This document shows, piece after piece, positions 45,541 through 56,904 of a stretch of 64,000 nucleotides of DNA. The notes below the pieces were generated by a model. That model did not search any database, was not told the origin of the DNA, and worked only from the letters and a program-made list of their open reading frames with translations. The translations under genes were made by a program, and so were the position numbers. The stretch's first letter is position 1, and each line of letters starts with the position of its first letter. Origin of the DNA: Paulownia fortunei (lineage: Eukaryota; Streptophyta; Magnoliopsida; Lamiales; Paulowniaceae); the NCBI GenBank assembly GCA_019321725.1, contig CM033108.1, forward strand, positions 16,257,799 to 16,321,798. Reading direction: 5' to 3'.

Positions 45541-46789
45541 AAAAAGCTTTATCTTCTTCTATGCAAGTTTTAGAGAAACTGATGTAACTTTTGATTCTGA
45601 AATGGTATTGGATTAATTCTTGATGTTATGGATTGATAAATTATTCAACTACAAGTTCATGTAAACTTTGGATCTCATACTAAACGTGTAAGGATTAAAG
45701 AAGTTGGATTACAAGCGGCTGTGCAAAATGGATCATAAAAAATTTAGATTAGAGTTAAACCCAATCATAACCAATTTTACCAAATGTATCATATCTCTTT
45801 AAACCAAAAATATTATTCGGCTAAAATTTAAATATATTATACACAAGAGGTAGATAAACAAGTTTGTTGAAGACAAAATGTGAGAAATATGTTAAAATGA
45901 TCAATAAACATGCTATAATGCATTGCTGAAGTTCAATAATGGCTCTTGAACATGATTCAGTCATTTAACTATATCTTCCTTATCCTGTAACTGACTTTGA
46001 CAAATGTCATATGAAAATATATCAGAATAGACAAATCTACAACTTTTATTCTTTACTTATCATCAAAGTTTGGCTGTATCCAGCCTAAAAAATCAATTTA
46101 ATCGATAGATGAAAAATTAGAGGATTTGGTGTAACAACTTACAAACTCTTAATAACTAGCATACGATCTAATTGTTTAACTCCTCCATTATATGTTTGGC
46201 CTCTAGCATACTCCAAGCACTATAAATAGGCCTTGTATTAAGCTTGTAAGAGTAGGGGAGAGGGTAGAGGATTTCTTTATGCTAAGTTTTCTACTATTAA
46301 TGTAAGTTTTCTAGTAGTAATAAAAATTTATTCCCTAATTTCTCTTCTATTTTTAGCCTTTCTTACTTTTATTTTGTCTTTCTAAATTTCATTTTGTTGA
46401 GGAATTAAGAGATAATTTGCAAATAGTAAGATAATATCATGATTACCTTAATGCATAAGGTATTTGATAACATCTTCCCATTAGAACTTTCATTATGTAT
46501 AGATTGCAGTAGTGGCAATTAAAAGAGGTAAAATAAATAAATAATTATTCCTCCATCCAAAACTCAAGAACAGATTCCTAATTCTCAGTACTTTTATTAC
46601 TTTGGGTTTTTTTTAGTTATAGCATATATTTTTTTTTATATTCAAAACTATATAAAGCTTATCTTTTTTTTTTCAAAAATATAATCCTGAAATCTTCAAA
46701 TAACTTTCCTATAGATCAACCTCATACTCACGAGAAATTTATTACTTGACACAATTTGCATTTGGATTTGTAACCTTAAAGTTTTAGCA
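45541..46789 (+). repeat. Athila-type LTR, plus strand (start unclear)
   Basis: Aligns in opposite orientation with 31840-33452. Shared blocks include 'cacaagaggtagataaacaag' (within 45840-45865), 'actataaatagg', 'gagagggtagagg' and the end ctcacgagaaatttattac ... gttttagca. A degenerate primer site remnant, TTTTTGGCGC (46792-46801), follows and is then cut by a copia LTR. The 5' boundary is decayed; homology is clear only from about 45700. Confidence 0.8.
46221..46230 (+). promoter_or_regulatory. LTR TATA box
   Basis: Reads TATAAATAGG within CAAGCACTATAAATAGGCC, the same core as at 32671-32681 in the related LTR. Confidence 0.7.
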
Positions 46790-46801
46790 AGTTTTTGGCG
46801 C

Positions 46802-47906
46802 GGGATGGAACATGAATTTAGAAAATGATCCAAGGAATTAAATTGATTATTCAACTAAATTATTTAATTATTTAATTAGACCTAATAAGATTAGGAGACC
46901 TAATTGGAGTAAAATAATTAATTAGTTGGATCAATTAATTAAGTTAACCATAAATTAATTTAATTGTTAAATTAATTTACTTAATTTAATAATTAGATTA
47001 TTTAATTAAGCCTAATAAGATTAGGTGAGCTTGATGGATTTAAATTAATTGATTCTAATCAATTAGTTAAATATCAGCCCAATTAATTAATTGAATTGAT
47101 TATTGGATTTAATTAAGAATACAAATCCAATTCAAATTAGCTCGTTAGGAGAGGGCCACAAAGAGTTATTAGAAAAGATGGAGTTTTGAGAATTTGATAT
47201 TCTTGGAATTATCTAATAGGATTAGATAAAATATCTCCAAGTATATTTGGATGATACAAGAGATAGAGTTGGAGATTTTATGGAGATCTTGTGATAAACC
47301 AAAAATCCTCCACCTAATAATAAAGGAGGCCGAGAATTCCAAGAGTGGGACTTTTAGAATTTTCGGCCACCACAAAAATATGAAGGGCCTAAAATTGCCA
47401 AGTATAGGACATTTGAGATTTTTAGCCTCTAAGAAAAGGAAAAGAAGACAACGTTTCTTCCATTCCATTCTTTTCTTCAAGTTAAAAGTTCTATCTTTTT
47501 TATAAAAGTATTTATTCTTATTATAACTGGTTGGTTTAAGGTTTAAATATTGGTACTCACTTAAAGACACTCCCAAACTAGATTAGTAAAGGAATCAAAA
47601 TTTCTAGCGGAATTTTAATTATGTGTTCTTGCCCAAAGTGTGGAGTTTATTAATGGAGAGACATCTGAATCCCTGCAAATTAGTTTCAATAAGAAAGGGC
47701 TAGCAATTGATTGCTTCAAGCACTACTACAACTAAAGTGCATAAAGGTATAAATCCAAAATTTATTTTCTATTTAGTTAAGATGATTGGAAATACAAAAT
47801 CGATAATCACATCGACCTGGGGGTGATGCCATATTTGATATGGTATATTTTGTTTTAAATTTTTAATTTTTCACTGCATAAACCACGTGGTTAAGTAAAC
47901 CCAACA
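46802..47906 (+). repeat. copia LTR, plus strand, 5'-truncated
   Basis: Aligns with about 60100-61207 of the copia C LTR, including the AT-palindrome tract (46850-47110), 'ctcgttaggagag' (47142), and the 'gtgttcttgcccaaagtgtgg' block (split as gtgttcttgc, ccaaagtgtgg; about 47620). It ends AAGTAAACCCAACA at 47906. Its start is lost at the junction with the Athila primer-site remnant. No primer site follows; pol sequence comes next. The overlapping open stretches on both strands at 47169-47576 are LTR sequence. Confidence 0.8.
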
Positions 47907-48715
47907 TGTGAGTGATGTATGAATGTTGCAGTAATGAAGGCTTGATTGTCTACATAGTTCTCCATGAAGGATTTGAAAGAAATATCATATATGTTGGGGA
48001 TTAAGATATACATAAATATATCAAAGAAGATAATCAGACTATCCTAATCTATTTACATAGACAAGATGTTAAAGAGGTTTTTCATGGAAGAAGTGGATTA
48101 TTGCCTATGAGTTATGGGATTGCTCTTTCAAAGTTTATATCCCCAAAGACTTTGGAAGAAAGAGAAAAAATTACTCTCATACCTTATGCATCTGCCATTG
48201 GAGGCATAATGTCTGGGATGCTATATACTTGGCCTAATCTTGCCTGTGCTCTAAGTGTTATGAGAAGATATTAATCCAATCTAAGCACAGAGCACTGGAA
48301 AGCAGGGAAGATAAGTCTTAATTACTTGTGAAGAACTAAAGATGTCTTCTTGATTTATAATTGTGGAGAACTAAGTCTTGAGTGCTTTATCGATTTCACG
48401 TTCAATGTTAATGATTCAAAGTTAATGTTTGAGTTTATATTCACCTTCTACAATAGTGCGATTATTTAGAAGAGTTCTAAGCAAGAGATAACTGTGGATT
48501 CCACCATCAAGGCTAAATACACCGTAGTATATGATGCTGCGAAAGAGATTGTTTGGATGTAGAACTTCATCTAAGCATTTGGTGTAGTTTGTCTATTATT
48601 GATTGGATATTAGTTTAATATAATAACAAGGGGCAATTTCACAAGCAACAGAGCCAAGGTCTCATCGAAGATCCAAGCACATTATAAGGTGATACCCTTT
48701 GATTTGGTAAATCGT
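47907..48715 (+). pseudogene. copia RT C-terminus and RNase H remnant
   Basis: The plus strand encodes FSMKDLKEISYMLGIKIYI and the RT tail (about 47970-48060), then LPMSYGIALSKFISPKTLEE, YASAIGGIMSGMLYTWPNLA (about 48180-48240) and ALSVMRRY. RNase H follows with SSKQEITVDSTIKAKYTVVY (about 48475-48535) and AAKEIVWM. The final AKVSSKIQAHYKVIPF matches the conserved RSKHIDVKYHxIR end. It is preceded directly by an LTR end with gag and integrase missing, so this is a deletion derivative or a joined fragment. Several stops are present. Confidence 0.8.
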
Positions 48716-48724
48716 TGTTATAGG

Positions 48725-50225
48725 TGATGTCAAAGTAAAAATATAGACAAAAACCTTGAATCTCTATTAGAAATAATAGATAGTGGTACCCCATGAAGTC
48801 TAACCGCTTCCTATATATATATCTGTGCATAACGGTCCATGGAATAAGTGAAACATACTGGAAGAAGTGAGCAGATTTAGCTAGCCTGTCAATGATAACC
48901 TAAATAGCATTGTGACCTTTAACTGTTTTAGGTAATCCCAACACAAAATCCATTGTAATTCTTTCCCATTTCCACTCTAGAATAAATAAAGGTTGCAAGG
49001 TTCCTACTGGTCTTTGATGTTCTGCCTTTATTTGTTGACATATCAAACATTGTTCTACAAATTGAGCAACATCTTTTTTCAACCTGGCCATCAGTAATGC
49101 TTTATCAAATCTCTATACATTTTAGTAGCTCCTGGATGCATTGAATATGGTGTTGAATGTGCCTCTGCCAAAATATGTTCCCGAATGTTGTCTACATTAG
49201 GCATGTATAACATTTTTCGAAACCGCAAGATACTATTCTCTGACATCTGAAAATCAGAAAACCTTTCTAAAGCCATATCTTTCATCATTTTAGTAACATA
49301 TTCATCAACTTGTTGTCCCTATTGAATTCTATCAATCAAAGTCAGTTGGAGTGTCAAAGTTGCAAATTTGGCCTCTACTAATTCCTATTGTACAATTTCT
49401 ACATTCATTTTCTATAGTTCAATTAACTCTGATTTTTGAGTCAAAGCTAAAACTGCAGTATTTTGTGTTGATTGCCTGCTCAATGCATCAACCACAATAT
49501 TAGCCTTACTAGGATGATAGTTGATAATACATTCATAATCTTTCACTAACTCCAACCATCTTCATTGTCGCATATTTAACTCTTTTTGGGTGAAGAAATA
49601 TTTTAAACTCTTGTGATCAGTATCTATCTCACATTGTTCACCATACCAATAATGTCTCCATATCTTAAGTGCAAACACCACCGCAGCAAGCTCTAAATCA
49701 TGTGTGGGATAATTCTTCTCATAGTCTTTAAGCTGTCTGGATGCATATGCAACTACTTTACCATTTTGCATTAATACATATCCCAACCTATTTTTTGAAG
49801 CATCACTATAAACCACAAAGCCTCCAGTACCCGATAAAATAGAAAGAATAGGAGCTGAAGTTAACCTCTTCTTCAATTCCTAAAAGCTTTTCTCACAAGC
49901 ATATGTCCATTTAAATATCACACATTTTCTATTTAATTATGTCAAAGGAGAAGCTATCTTGGAGAATCCTTCTAGAAATCTATGGTAATATCCAACTAAA
50001 CCCAAAAAACTTCATACTTCTGAAGGATTAGTAGGTTGTAATCAACTATTAATAGCTTCTACTTGACTTGGATCTATAGATATTACTGCTCTTGGTATTA
50101 TATATCCTAGAAATACCACTCGATCAATCTAAAATTCACATTTCTTAAATTTAGCATAGAGTTGTTTCTCTTTCAAAACCTCTAAAACCATTCTTAGATG
50201 TTCACCATGCTCTTCTTTTATGCTT
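48725..50225 (-). pseudogene. Gypsy (Tekay-like) pol fragment: RT end, RNase H, integrase start
   Basis: Minus-strand pol fragment. The RT end at 49880-50225 encodes [20 protein letters not shown] and SFLGLVGYYHRF. The RNase H region at 49562-49876 is open for 104 residues, with [34 protein letters not shown] and [18 protein letters not shown] linker with stops follows, then the integrase zinc part at 49091-49288 (EAHSTPYSMHPGATKMYRDL) and 48900-49091 (CLICQQIKAEH and ITMDFVLGLPKT, first catalytic Asp). Two stops interrupt the integrase. Both ends are cut by copia sequence (48715 and 50226). Gag, protease, RT core and LTRs are absent. Confidence 0.87.
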
Positions 50226-50460
50226 AGTTGTGAACCTAATAGGTCACACACAAATTGAGATGATCCGCTTTTAATATATTATTTGATCCAAGGTGTTAGA
50301 TTAAGTTAATTAATAGTGATTAATTAACTTGAACTAGAATTAATTTATGAAGTTAAATTAATTTGTATCAGATCCGAGGAATGCCTATTTTGAATATGCA
50401 TGTGTTAAAAATTCTAATTATTTGTTGTGTTACCCATCCCAAGATATACAAAATCTAACA
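50226..50460 (+). repeat. copia LTR fragment with internal deletion
   Basis: Starts tagttgtgaacctaataggtcacac, found in copia C at 60068, and ends CCCATCCCAAGATATACAAA then ATCTAACA, matching the copia B LTR end (54700-54729). About 900 bases of the LTR middle are missing. No primer site follows. Confidence 0.7.
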
Positions 50461-50504
50461 TAAGAAAGCTAATCACACAAGTATAAAAACAACAAATTTA
50501 ACTA

Positions 50505-50885
50505 GTATGCTAAGCACTACTCAAACATTCCCTCCTCTTTCCCCTCATACCTGTGGCTCTCTTATTTTTTCCTCATCTTTCCTCCCTATTTCTCCTCCCA
50601 CCATTGTTGTCCATCTCTTTTTTTCCCCCTCCTCTTCCTGTGTCATTCTCTTTTTCTTCTTTCTTTCCTTTTTTTTCCCCTCCCATTTGTTGTTGGCCTC
50701 CCCCTCTCTCCATTTCTTTTTCCCCTCCTTTTCCTCCACCCTCTTTTTTTTCTTTTTTCTTGCCCCCTCTTCTACTACTATCGCGTTAGTCTACCCTTTA
50801 GTTTTTATTCCTCTTTGCTCCTCGTTTGCACTACCTTCTCTTTATTTTTTTCTTCTTTCCTTTATTTTTCCTCCTTCCTCCATGG
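50505..50885 (+). repeat. C/T-rich (polypyrimidine) tract
   Basis: About 380 bases that are overwhelmingly C and T on the plus strand, with T7-T9 runs and CCTCC words. It is open in two plus frames and one minus frame simply because T/C-only codons contain no stop. The predicted residues are nearly all S, F, P and L. Followed by an A/G-rich stretch (50890-50980). No protein is inferred. Confidence 0.85.
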
Positions 50886-51367
50886 CTATTTGCTTTGAGA
50901 ACAAAGCAAGAGAAGAATGTGAAAAATGAGAGGAAAGAAAAATATGGGGAGAGATAGAAGCGGAGAGGGATTTAAGGGGTACTACATCTTAGTAATGTGT
51001 ACTGAGTGTGCATCTCACTACACATTTTATATAGACCCATATATATGTGTGTAATTATATATATAGTGAGATATATACATAATGTGTGCCACAAGATTGT
51101 AGCATCTACATTACCACAAAGAAAAAACAAAAAAATGGAATAAGGAAATGAGATCAAGAAATAAAATAAAAATCTTAGAGCTATCTAATATAAATGTGAT
51201 TGTGATATATTGGTGCACTCATACACACTATACAATTATTTTAGGTTATAGAAATTCTCCATTCAAATGCATTTTTGGAAATCATTGGCCAAAGTTGGAT
51301 AAATTAGAAAATAGGCTTTCGAATCAAGTTAGTTGAATCAAGTTACTTTGAATGAATATATAGTTAT
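50886..51367. other. A/G-rich then AT-rich unassigned stretch
   Basis: 50890-50980 is A/G-rich and partly complementary in composition to the C/T tract before it. 51030-51075 has short TA and TG runs. No gene, LTR or RNA gene is recognised. Confidence 0.45.
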
Positions 51368-51545
51368 TTAGAAGCTTTTTCACCTATTTCTAGGTCATCG
51401 TGGCGTGTCACTAGAAGTTACCTATTAATTGTGGGTTCTTGGAATTATTGGATTAATTCCAAGATAATTAATTAATTAAATTAATTTATCAAAATATTTA
51501 ATTGTACTATTAAGTCACAATAATTGTGAACCTACCTAGTATTGC
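51368..51545 (+). repeat. copia LTR fragment, plus strand
   Basis: Aligns with 53545-53720 in the copia B LTR: 'ttcacctatttctaggtcat' versus 'ttcacctaagattaggtggt', then the 'gttcttggaat' block and the TTAATTAA-type palindromes. Confidence 0.6.
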
Positions 51546-51639
51546 ATACTAATGCAATTTGATCGATTATGCTAAATTAATTCTTGTGTAGGTTGAATTT
51601 AAGACTTAACTTAGGCTTTTTAGCTAAGTGTAGTGGACT

Positions 51640-52934
51640 ATGAAAACAATCTAAATTGTTCTTAACTTCCCACTACTGAAATCGAGAGTTCTAATTTCAT
51701 CCACAAACTAGTAACCTTATTATCGGAACTAGTTCACCTCAAAGCTCCAAGCATGTCTCTTCTAAAGTTGATCAACACCTTAGATACCCACGCTATATCA
51801 AACTTATTCTAGTAAGTTTGATTTGATAGTTTCTAGCTAATGGATTAGTGCATGAGTTTTGGAAGCAATAATATAAATACTTTATTTATAGGTATAGTAT
51901 TTTTTGGTTATCTTATTCAAGAGTGTAGAATGAAAGAACAAAAAAAATCAAACTAAGGGAAGAGGAGGGCACAATTTTCTTAACTTGGAATAGCCAAATT
52001 TTTTCAATCTCTTGATTGCAAAATTCAGCCTTAAGGGGGTGTATTTATACACCCTCTTGTCCCATCTCAATGGGACTCCCCATCCATGTGGGGTTTTACC
52101 TCCTTAATGTAGTTTTTTAGTGTATCAAGAACTCTGTGGATAATATCCTATATCATTCAACAACCTTAATTAGTCCTTCTTTTAGGATTACAAATTTCTA
52201 TCTTCTAATTACTAATAGACCTTGATCTTATTAAGCCCATATCTACTAGGCCTAGCCTAAAGTTAATTAAGGTCAACTAGTCGATTTAATCAATTAATTC
52301 ATTTAATCTATCATATGAACTAATAATGGCCCATGTATTTAATTAATATAATTAGTTAATTAATTACTCCATTTGAACCTCTTATAATCTTATTAGGTTT
52401 GACTAATTGATAATATCAATTAATTAAATTAATCCAACTGTTAAATTAATTAAAGTTCAATAAACTAACTCAATTAATAAATTTACTTAATCTAACAATT
52501 GAGTCATTTCCCTTACTAATAAATAACTTGTCTAAGTTTGTATGTGACCCCTTAGGTTTACCAATAAGCTGGTACTGGGTTCACAACTCTTGTAATTTAT
52601 TTATACAATTAAAATTTTTTTTTAATTAATTCAATTCATAATCCTCTTAGAATTAACCCTATACTTTTAATAATCTACTAATCCTGCTAGCATTTAGAGA
52701 CACACCATGAAGATCTAGATACAGGTTAAGCAGTGAACTATATAATTACTTGTACCATGTAAGTATGGTCTTTCCAACAAGTAATACTCTGATTGCGCCT
52801 AGGATATGGATTATTTGTTGAAACATAAATATCCCAATAACTATGTACCTATTCCTAGTTACTTAACTCAATGATAAACTTAAAAATTATTCTCTAAGTT
52901 TCATCTATCTTTAACCTAGGATTTTCTAGTCAAG
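51640..52934 (-). repeat. copia LTR, minus strand, interrupted by copia B
   Basis: A minus-strand LTR related to that of copia A. Matching features are the 'agcatgtctcttctaaagttg' block (split as agcatgtctc, ttctaaagttg; about 51752), equivalent to the family's conserved 'gtctctcctttaaagtag', the AT-palindrome tract at 52270-52500 and the 'atgtaagtatggt' block at 52758. It stops at 52934 where the copia B LTR begins. The left boundary is not clear and the sequence is more divergent than A, B or C. A TATA-like 'gtgtataaatacacc' on the minus strand lies at about 52038-52052. Confidence 0.65.
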
Positions 52935-54729
52935 TGTTAGAGTAGTGCCGGATGTGCTAATTAGTTGTCGCTTCTATGCTCTTGTAATATGTGATCTCAT
53001 TCAAAATATAATTATAAAATGGAATTCTTTATATGCAATTGCATTTAAATAATTTAGATAAAGTCCCTAGACCATACTTAGTTATGGGGCCTGGTCATGC
53101 ATATGATGGCAATTATAGAATATACCTCTATAGTTTTGGTTTTAAATTAATTCTAAGTGATGGTTTATCCAAATAGGACATCAATCAATCTATCATGACT
53201 TGTGCACATGATGCATGCTTGAAAAATGGATGTCTTGCTCTATAAGAATCAAAGTAGGGGCACAAGTATATGTGTTCGGGTGCCTGTTAGAGAACAAATA
53301 CACCAAATAAGCCATTAAAAATTCTCAATTGAAAACATTATTTATGAAATGAAATTTTTTCTTGTATGATAGTTCAACCATTAGTCTTTAGACGAGGATT
53401 TTCTAAGGTTTATTAAAGAGTCAATGTGAGTTGAAATGAAATTATTAAATCAAAATAGAGTTTTGACTAATAATCCTTGTCTTAGACTTAATCGAGAGAT
53501 TAGTAATGGTAGGACTGTATTTATATGGTACTCGTAATTAGAATAGATTTTCTTACTACTTCACCTAAGATTAGGTGGTCATGATGCACTACTAGGTGCT
53601 TCCCATGACTTGTGATGTTCTTGGAATGAAGGAGTTAATTTCAAGATAAATAATTAATTAGATTAATTAATTAAAATAAAATATTAATTCAATTAAGTTT
53701 ATGGAATTACAAGCCCACTGCTAACTTAGTTATGAACATGAGGGATCACACACGAATTGGGATAGTCATATTTTCTAATATTGAAAGTGATTGCAATGAG
53801 TTGGATTAAAAAAATTAATGGAGATCAAAAAATTGGAGCCAAATTTTATTTAAGGAGTTAAATTAATTTATTCAAATACATAATAGATTATTCAATTAGA
53901 CCTAATGAGAGTTAGGGCCCATGTGCAGTGAATTAATTAATTTATTGGATTAACTAAGTAGAACAAATAAATTAATTTAAGTATTAAATTAACTTATTTA
54001 ATTAAATAATATAATTATTTTATTGGGTTTAATTTATTTAGGTTGCCTAAGCGGAACCAATTCATTAATTGATTGGATCAACAATTTAAATTAGTTTAGT
54101 TGATAAAGATCAATTAAATAAACTTAATTAAATTAATTAAAGTTCAAGCCCAATTTAATGGGCCCGTTTGAGAGCCCACCTAAGAGTCCTGGCTCCCAAG
54201 TCAAAGATCTTAGTCTTAGATAGAGACAACAAAGAGATTAGAAAGGAAGGAGATATATTCCTAGTGGGATTAGGGGTTTGGAAGAGAGTATAAATACTCT
54301 TAACCTATAGTGGCAAAAGGTTTTTTTTGTTCTCTTTAATGTTTTCTTATTCCATCGAAAAGGTTTCAACCTTTTTTGATATCAGTTTAATTCTTCTAAT
54401 CACTTGTTAATTTAAGAAGAAATAAAGAGTCTTAATTCTATAGCATGGATTTGCCCAAAGTGTGGATACACTTGGATGAAAGACAAATATATTCCTTGCG
54501 AACTAGTTTTTGATCTTAGGTTAATGATTACAACAGTTCAAAACCCCATCTTCAAGCGGTGTGCTAAATTCAGGTACATCGTAAAACTCTTTTTAAAATA
54601 TTAAGCTAATATTTAAGAACGCAAATCGATTGATTGTATCATTTCTAGAATTGCATATTTATATTATTGTGCTTGTTTTAAACTTTTAATTTCCATTGCA
54701 TACCCATCCTTAGATATACTAACCAAATA
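52935..54729 (+). repeat. copia B 5' LTR (1795 bases)
   Basis: Starts TGTTAGAGTAGTGCC, identical in its first 15 bases to the copia A LTR start, and ends CTAACCAAATA next to the primer site (terminal CA decayed to TA). Contains 'atggggcctggtcatgcata' near 53083, shared with copia C, and a TATA box. About 300 bases shorter than the copia A and C LTRs. Confidence 0.85.
54289..54296 (+). promoter_or_regulatory. copia LTR TATA box
   Basis: Reads GAGAGTATAAATACTC, a good TATA box with flanking dyad. Copia C has CCCCTATTTATACC at the equivalent place (about 60673-60685). Confidence 0.65.
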
Positions 54730-54743
54730 GTGATAATAGAGCC
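54730..54743 (+). promoter_or_regulatory. copia B primer-binding site
   Basis: Reads GTGATAATAGAGCC directly after the LTR, a decayed form of GTGGTATCAGAGCC (initiator-Met tRNA). Confidence 0.75.
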
Positions 54744-54814
54744 TAGGTTATTGAATATGATTATCTTTCGTGAAAGTTGTCCGAATTTCATACATTGAAA
54801 TTAAGTTTAATTAT

Positions 54815-55422
54815 GCTTTTCATTTGGGAAATTATTTCTAAAATAAATTCTACAAGATTTTAAGTGTTAAAATTATTTCACATGAAATAAACAAGAAAAA
54901 TTATATTTTTGGCCACTCGTTGTCATGTCACGACTGTAGATAGCCACAAAGATCAGGCCGTGAAAGCTTGCCTGCCATGTGTTCGTGAAAATTATGCAAA
55001 CCGCAAGTGCATAATATCAAGTTTTAATATAATGATGAGTTGAGTTGAGTATCCACAAGGATTGTAATAAAAAATTACATTAAGTACCGTAATTCAAATA
55101 GTCCTAATTTTTAATTTTGCTTTTCATTTGGGAAATTATTTCTAAAATAAATTCTACAAGATTTTAAGTGCTAAAATTATTTCACATGAAATAAACAAGA
55201 AAAATTATATTTTTGGCCACTCGTTGTCGTGTCACGACTATAGATAGCCACAAAGATCAGGCCGTGAAAGCTTGCCTGCTATGTGTTCGTGAAAATTATG
55301 CAAACCGCAAGTGCATAATGTCAAGTTTTAATATAATAATGAGTTGAGTATCGTATTCACAAGGATTGTAATAAAAAATTACATTAAGTACCATAGTTCA
55401 AATGGTCCTAATTTTATCTAGA
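54815..55422 (+). repeat. 304-bp tandem duplication across an LTR boundary
   Basis: Two adjacent copies, 54815-55118 and 55119-55422, both beginning gcttttcatttgggaaatta. They differ at only about a dozen positions, including a 5-base 'gagtt' length difference. Each copy contains about 165 bases of copia leader and then the first about 140 bases of the neighbouring solo LTR. The duplication therefore postdates the LTR insertion. Confidence 0.93.
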
Positions 55423-56899
55423 AAATCAACTGATGATTGATAAACAAAGTAAGTAAGATAAAAATGCATAGACAAGAATGGAGTTTTTAGAAGCAATTCA
55501 ACAAACACCGTATGAGCAAGAAATTCTAGAGGAATGATTCACCTAATTATCACCTATGTTCTTCCTTCCAAAATATACGAATTCAAGTTAACAACACATG
55601 TAAGTTAAGAATTCCTAAATTCATCAACTCCTTCTCTCGAGTGCCGAATTGACTATAAGTTCTAACATAACTTTTGATATCTTAATAAAAATTCAAGAGT
55701 AAAACTCTACAAAAGTTCAATGAATTCTTCTTCAAAACTTCAAAGGTTTCATAAGCTTCTCAACTCTATGATTCCTGGGTTATGTTATCCATATGATCAT
55801 GTATAATCTTCCCTCTGTCGAGTGTCGAATCTCATACGTCAAACAATCTCAATTAGTGGCTAATTAATCAAGATGAAATACTAAACAAGATAACACAAAC
55901 AAAATGAATAACTTGAACTTATATTATTTAGAATTCAAAACATAGGTTCAAATAAGGTTACATCATCCTCTAGAAAGAAAAGTTTAGTTCCTCATGTATG
56001 AATATAACTTCAAGAAATACATAAGAAAGAATATGAAAATTGTTCACCAATTTGTGAAGTGGAAGTAATGATTGAAGCTTTACTTGTCTCCAAGAATGGC
56101 TTGTCTCTAAGAATGGCCTTCTTCTCTCCAAGTCGCCTTATTCTCCTTTGCATCTTGGCTTCTCCTCACTCTTTTTCTCATCAAAAATTGATTTGGAGAA
56201 TTTTGGAATCCCTCAAAATAAATAAGAATTGTTCTAAAGAGGGAAAAATGCCCATTTTGACCTTACTTGTCCACCCGGTAGCGCCTAGGCACTGCCTTGT
56301 CTGTCCAAAATAGTGTACAACACCTAGGCCCTACACTTGCTGTCCAGAATTAGTTTTAGCGGCACTTGTAGCCTCTTTCAACCAATTTTTCACCACTTTA
56401 GATGCCAAAATAGCTTTTGGTATCTTCATATGAATTGTATCTCTACGTGTTGGATTTCCATTGGAACTTGAATGAACTAAATATGACTTATGTAGAGAGA
56501 GTTATGCTAAAAATACCAAGATGTGTCATCCCAGAAAATTTCAGCCCAGTGCTGACTCTTAAACTCGATTTCTCGCATTGATATCGATAGAATTGGATTT
56601 TGTGAAAAAACATAAATGTTATAGATATATCTCTTATATTTCCATTGGTTCAAGAATCAAATCAAAATGATATTGTAGCAAAGAGTTATGATTGAAATAT
56701 AAAAACTGTCATCAGTCGCTCCACAATTCGAATTCTTCAACATTTCAACCAAGTTTTTGGTTTCTTTCCATTTTCTTCTCCTTTTGTCATTACCTACAAG
56801 ATTTCATACTAAATTCATAAAAAGTAACAAAAATACTTGAAAACAAACCAAATGTTAATCAAAAGGTATATGAATTGTTGGTATAAAACTAACTTATCA
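55284..56899 (-). mobile_element. Solo LTR of Athila-type family in copia B leader
   Basis: A 1616-base LTR, minus orientation: TGATAAGTTAGTTTTATACC start at 56899, CACGAACA end at 55284. The right flank CCATG (56900-56904) matches CCATG before the LTR end in the first tandem copy (54975-54979); the second copy has CTATG. No internal region. Homologous along its length to the solo LTR at 19744-21300. The open stretch at 56059-56313 corresponds to the one at 20509-20730 in the sibling and has no known product. Confidence 0.87.
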
Positions 56900-56904
56900 C
56901 CATG

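Noticed and set aside
50507..50929. 140-residue open frame rich in S, F, P and L
   Set aside because: It is an effect of the C/T-only composition; three frames are open at once and there is no domain or complexity expected of a protein.
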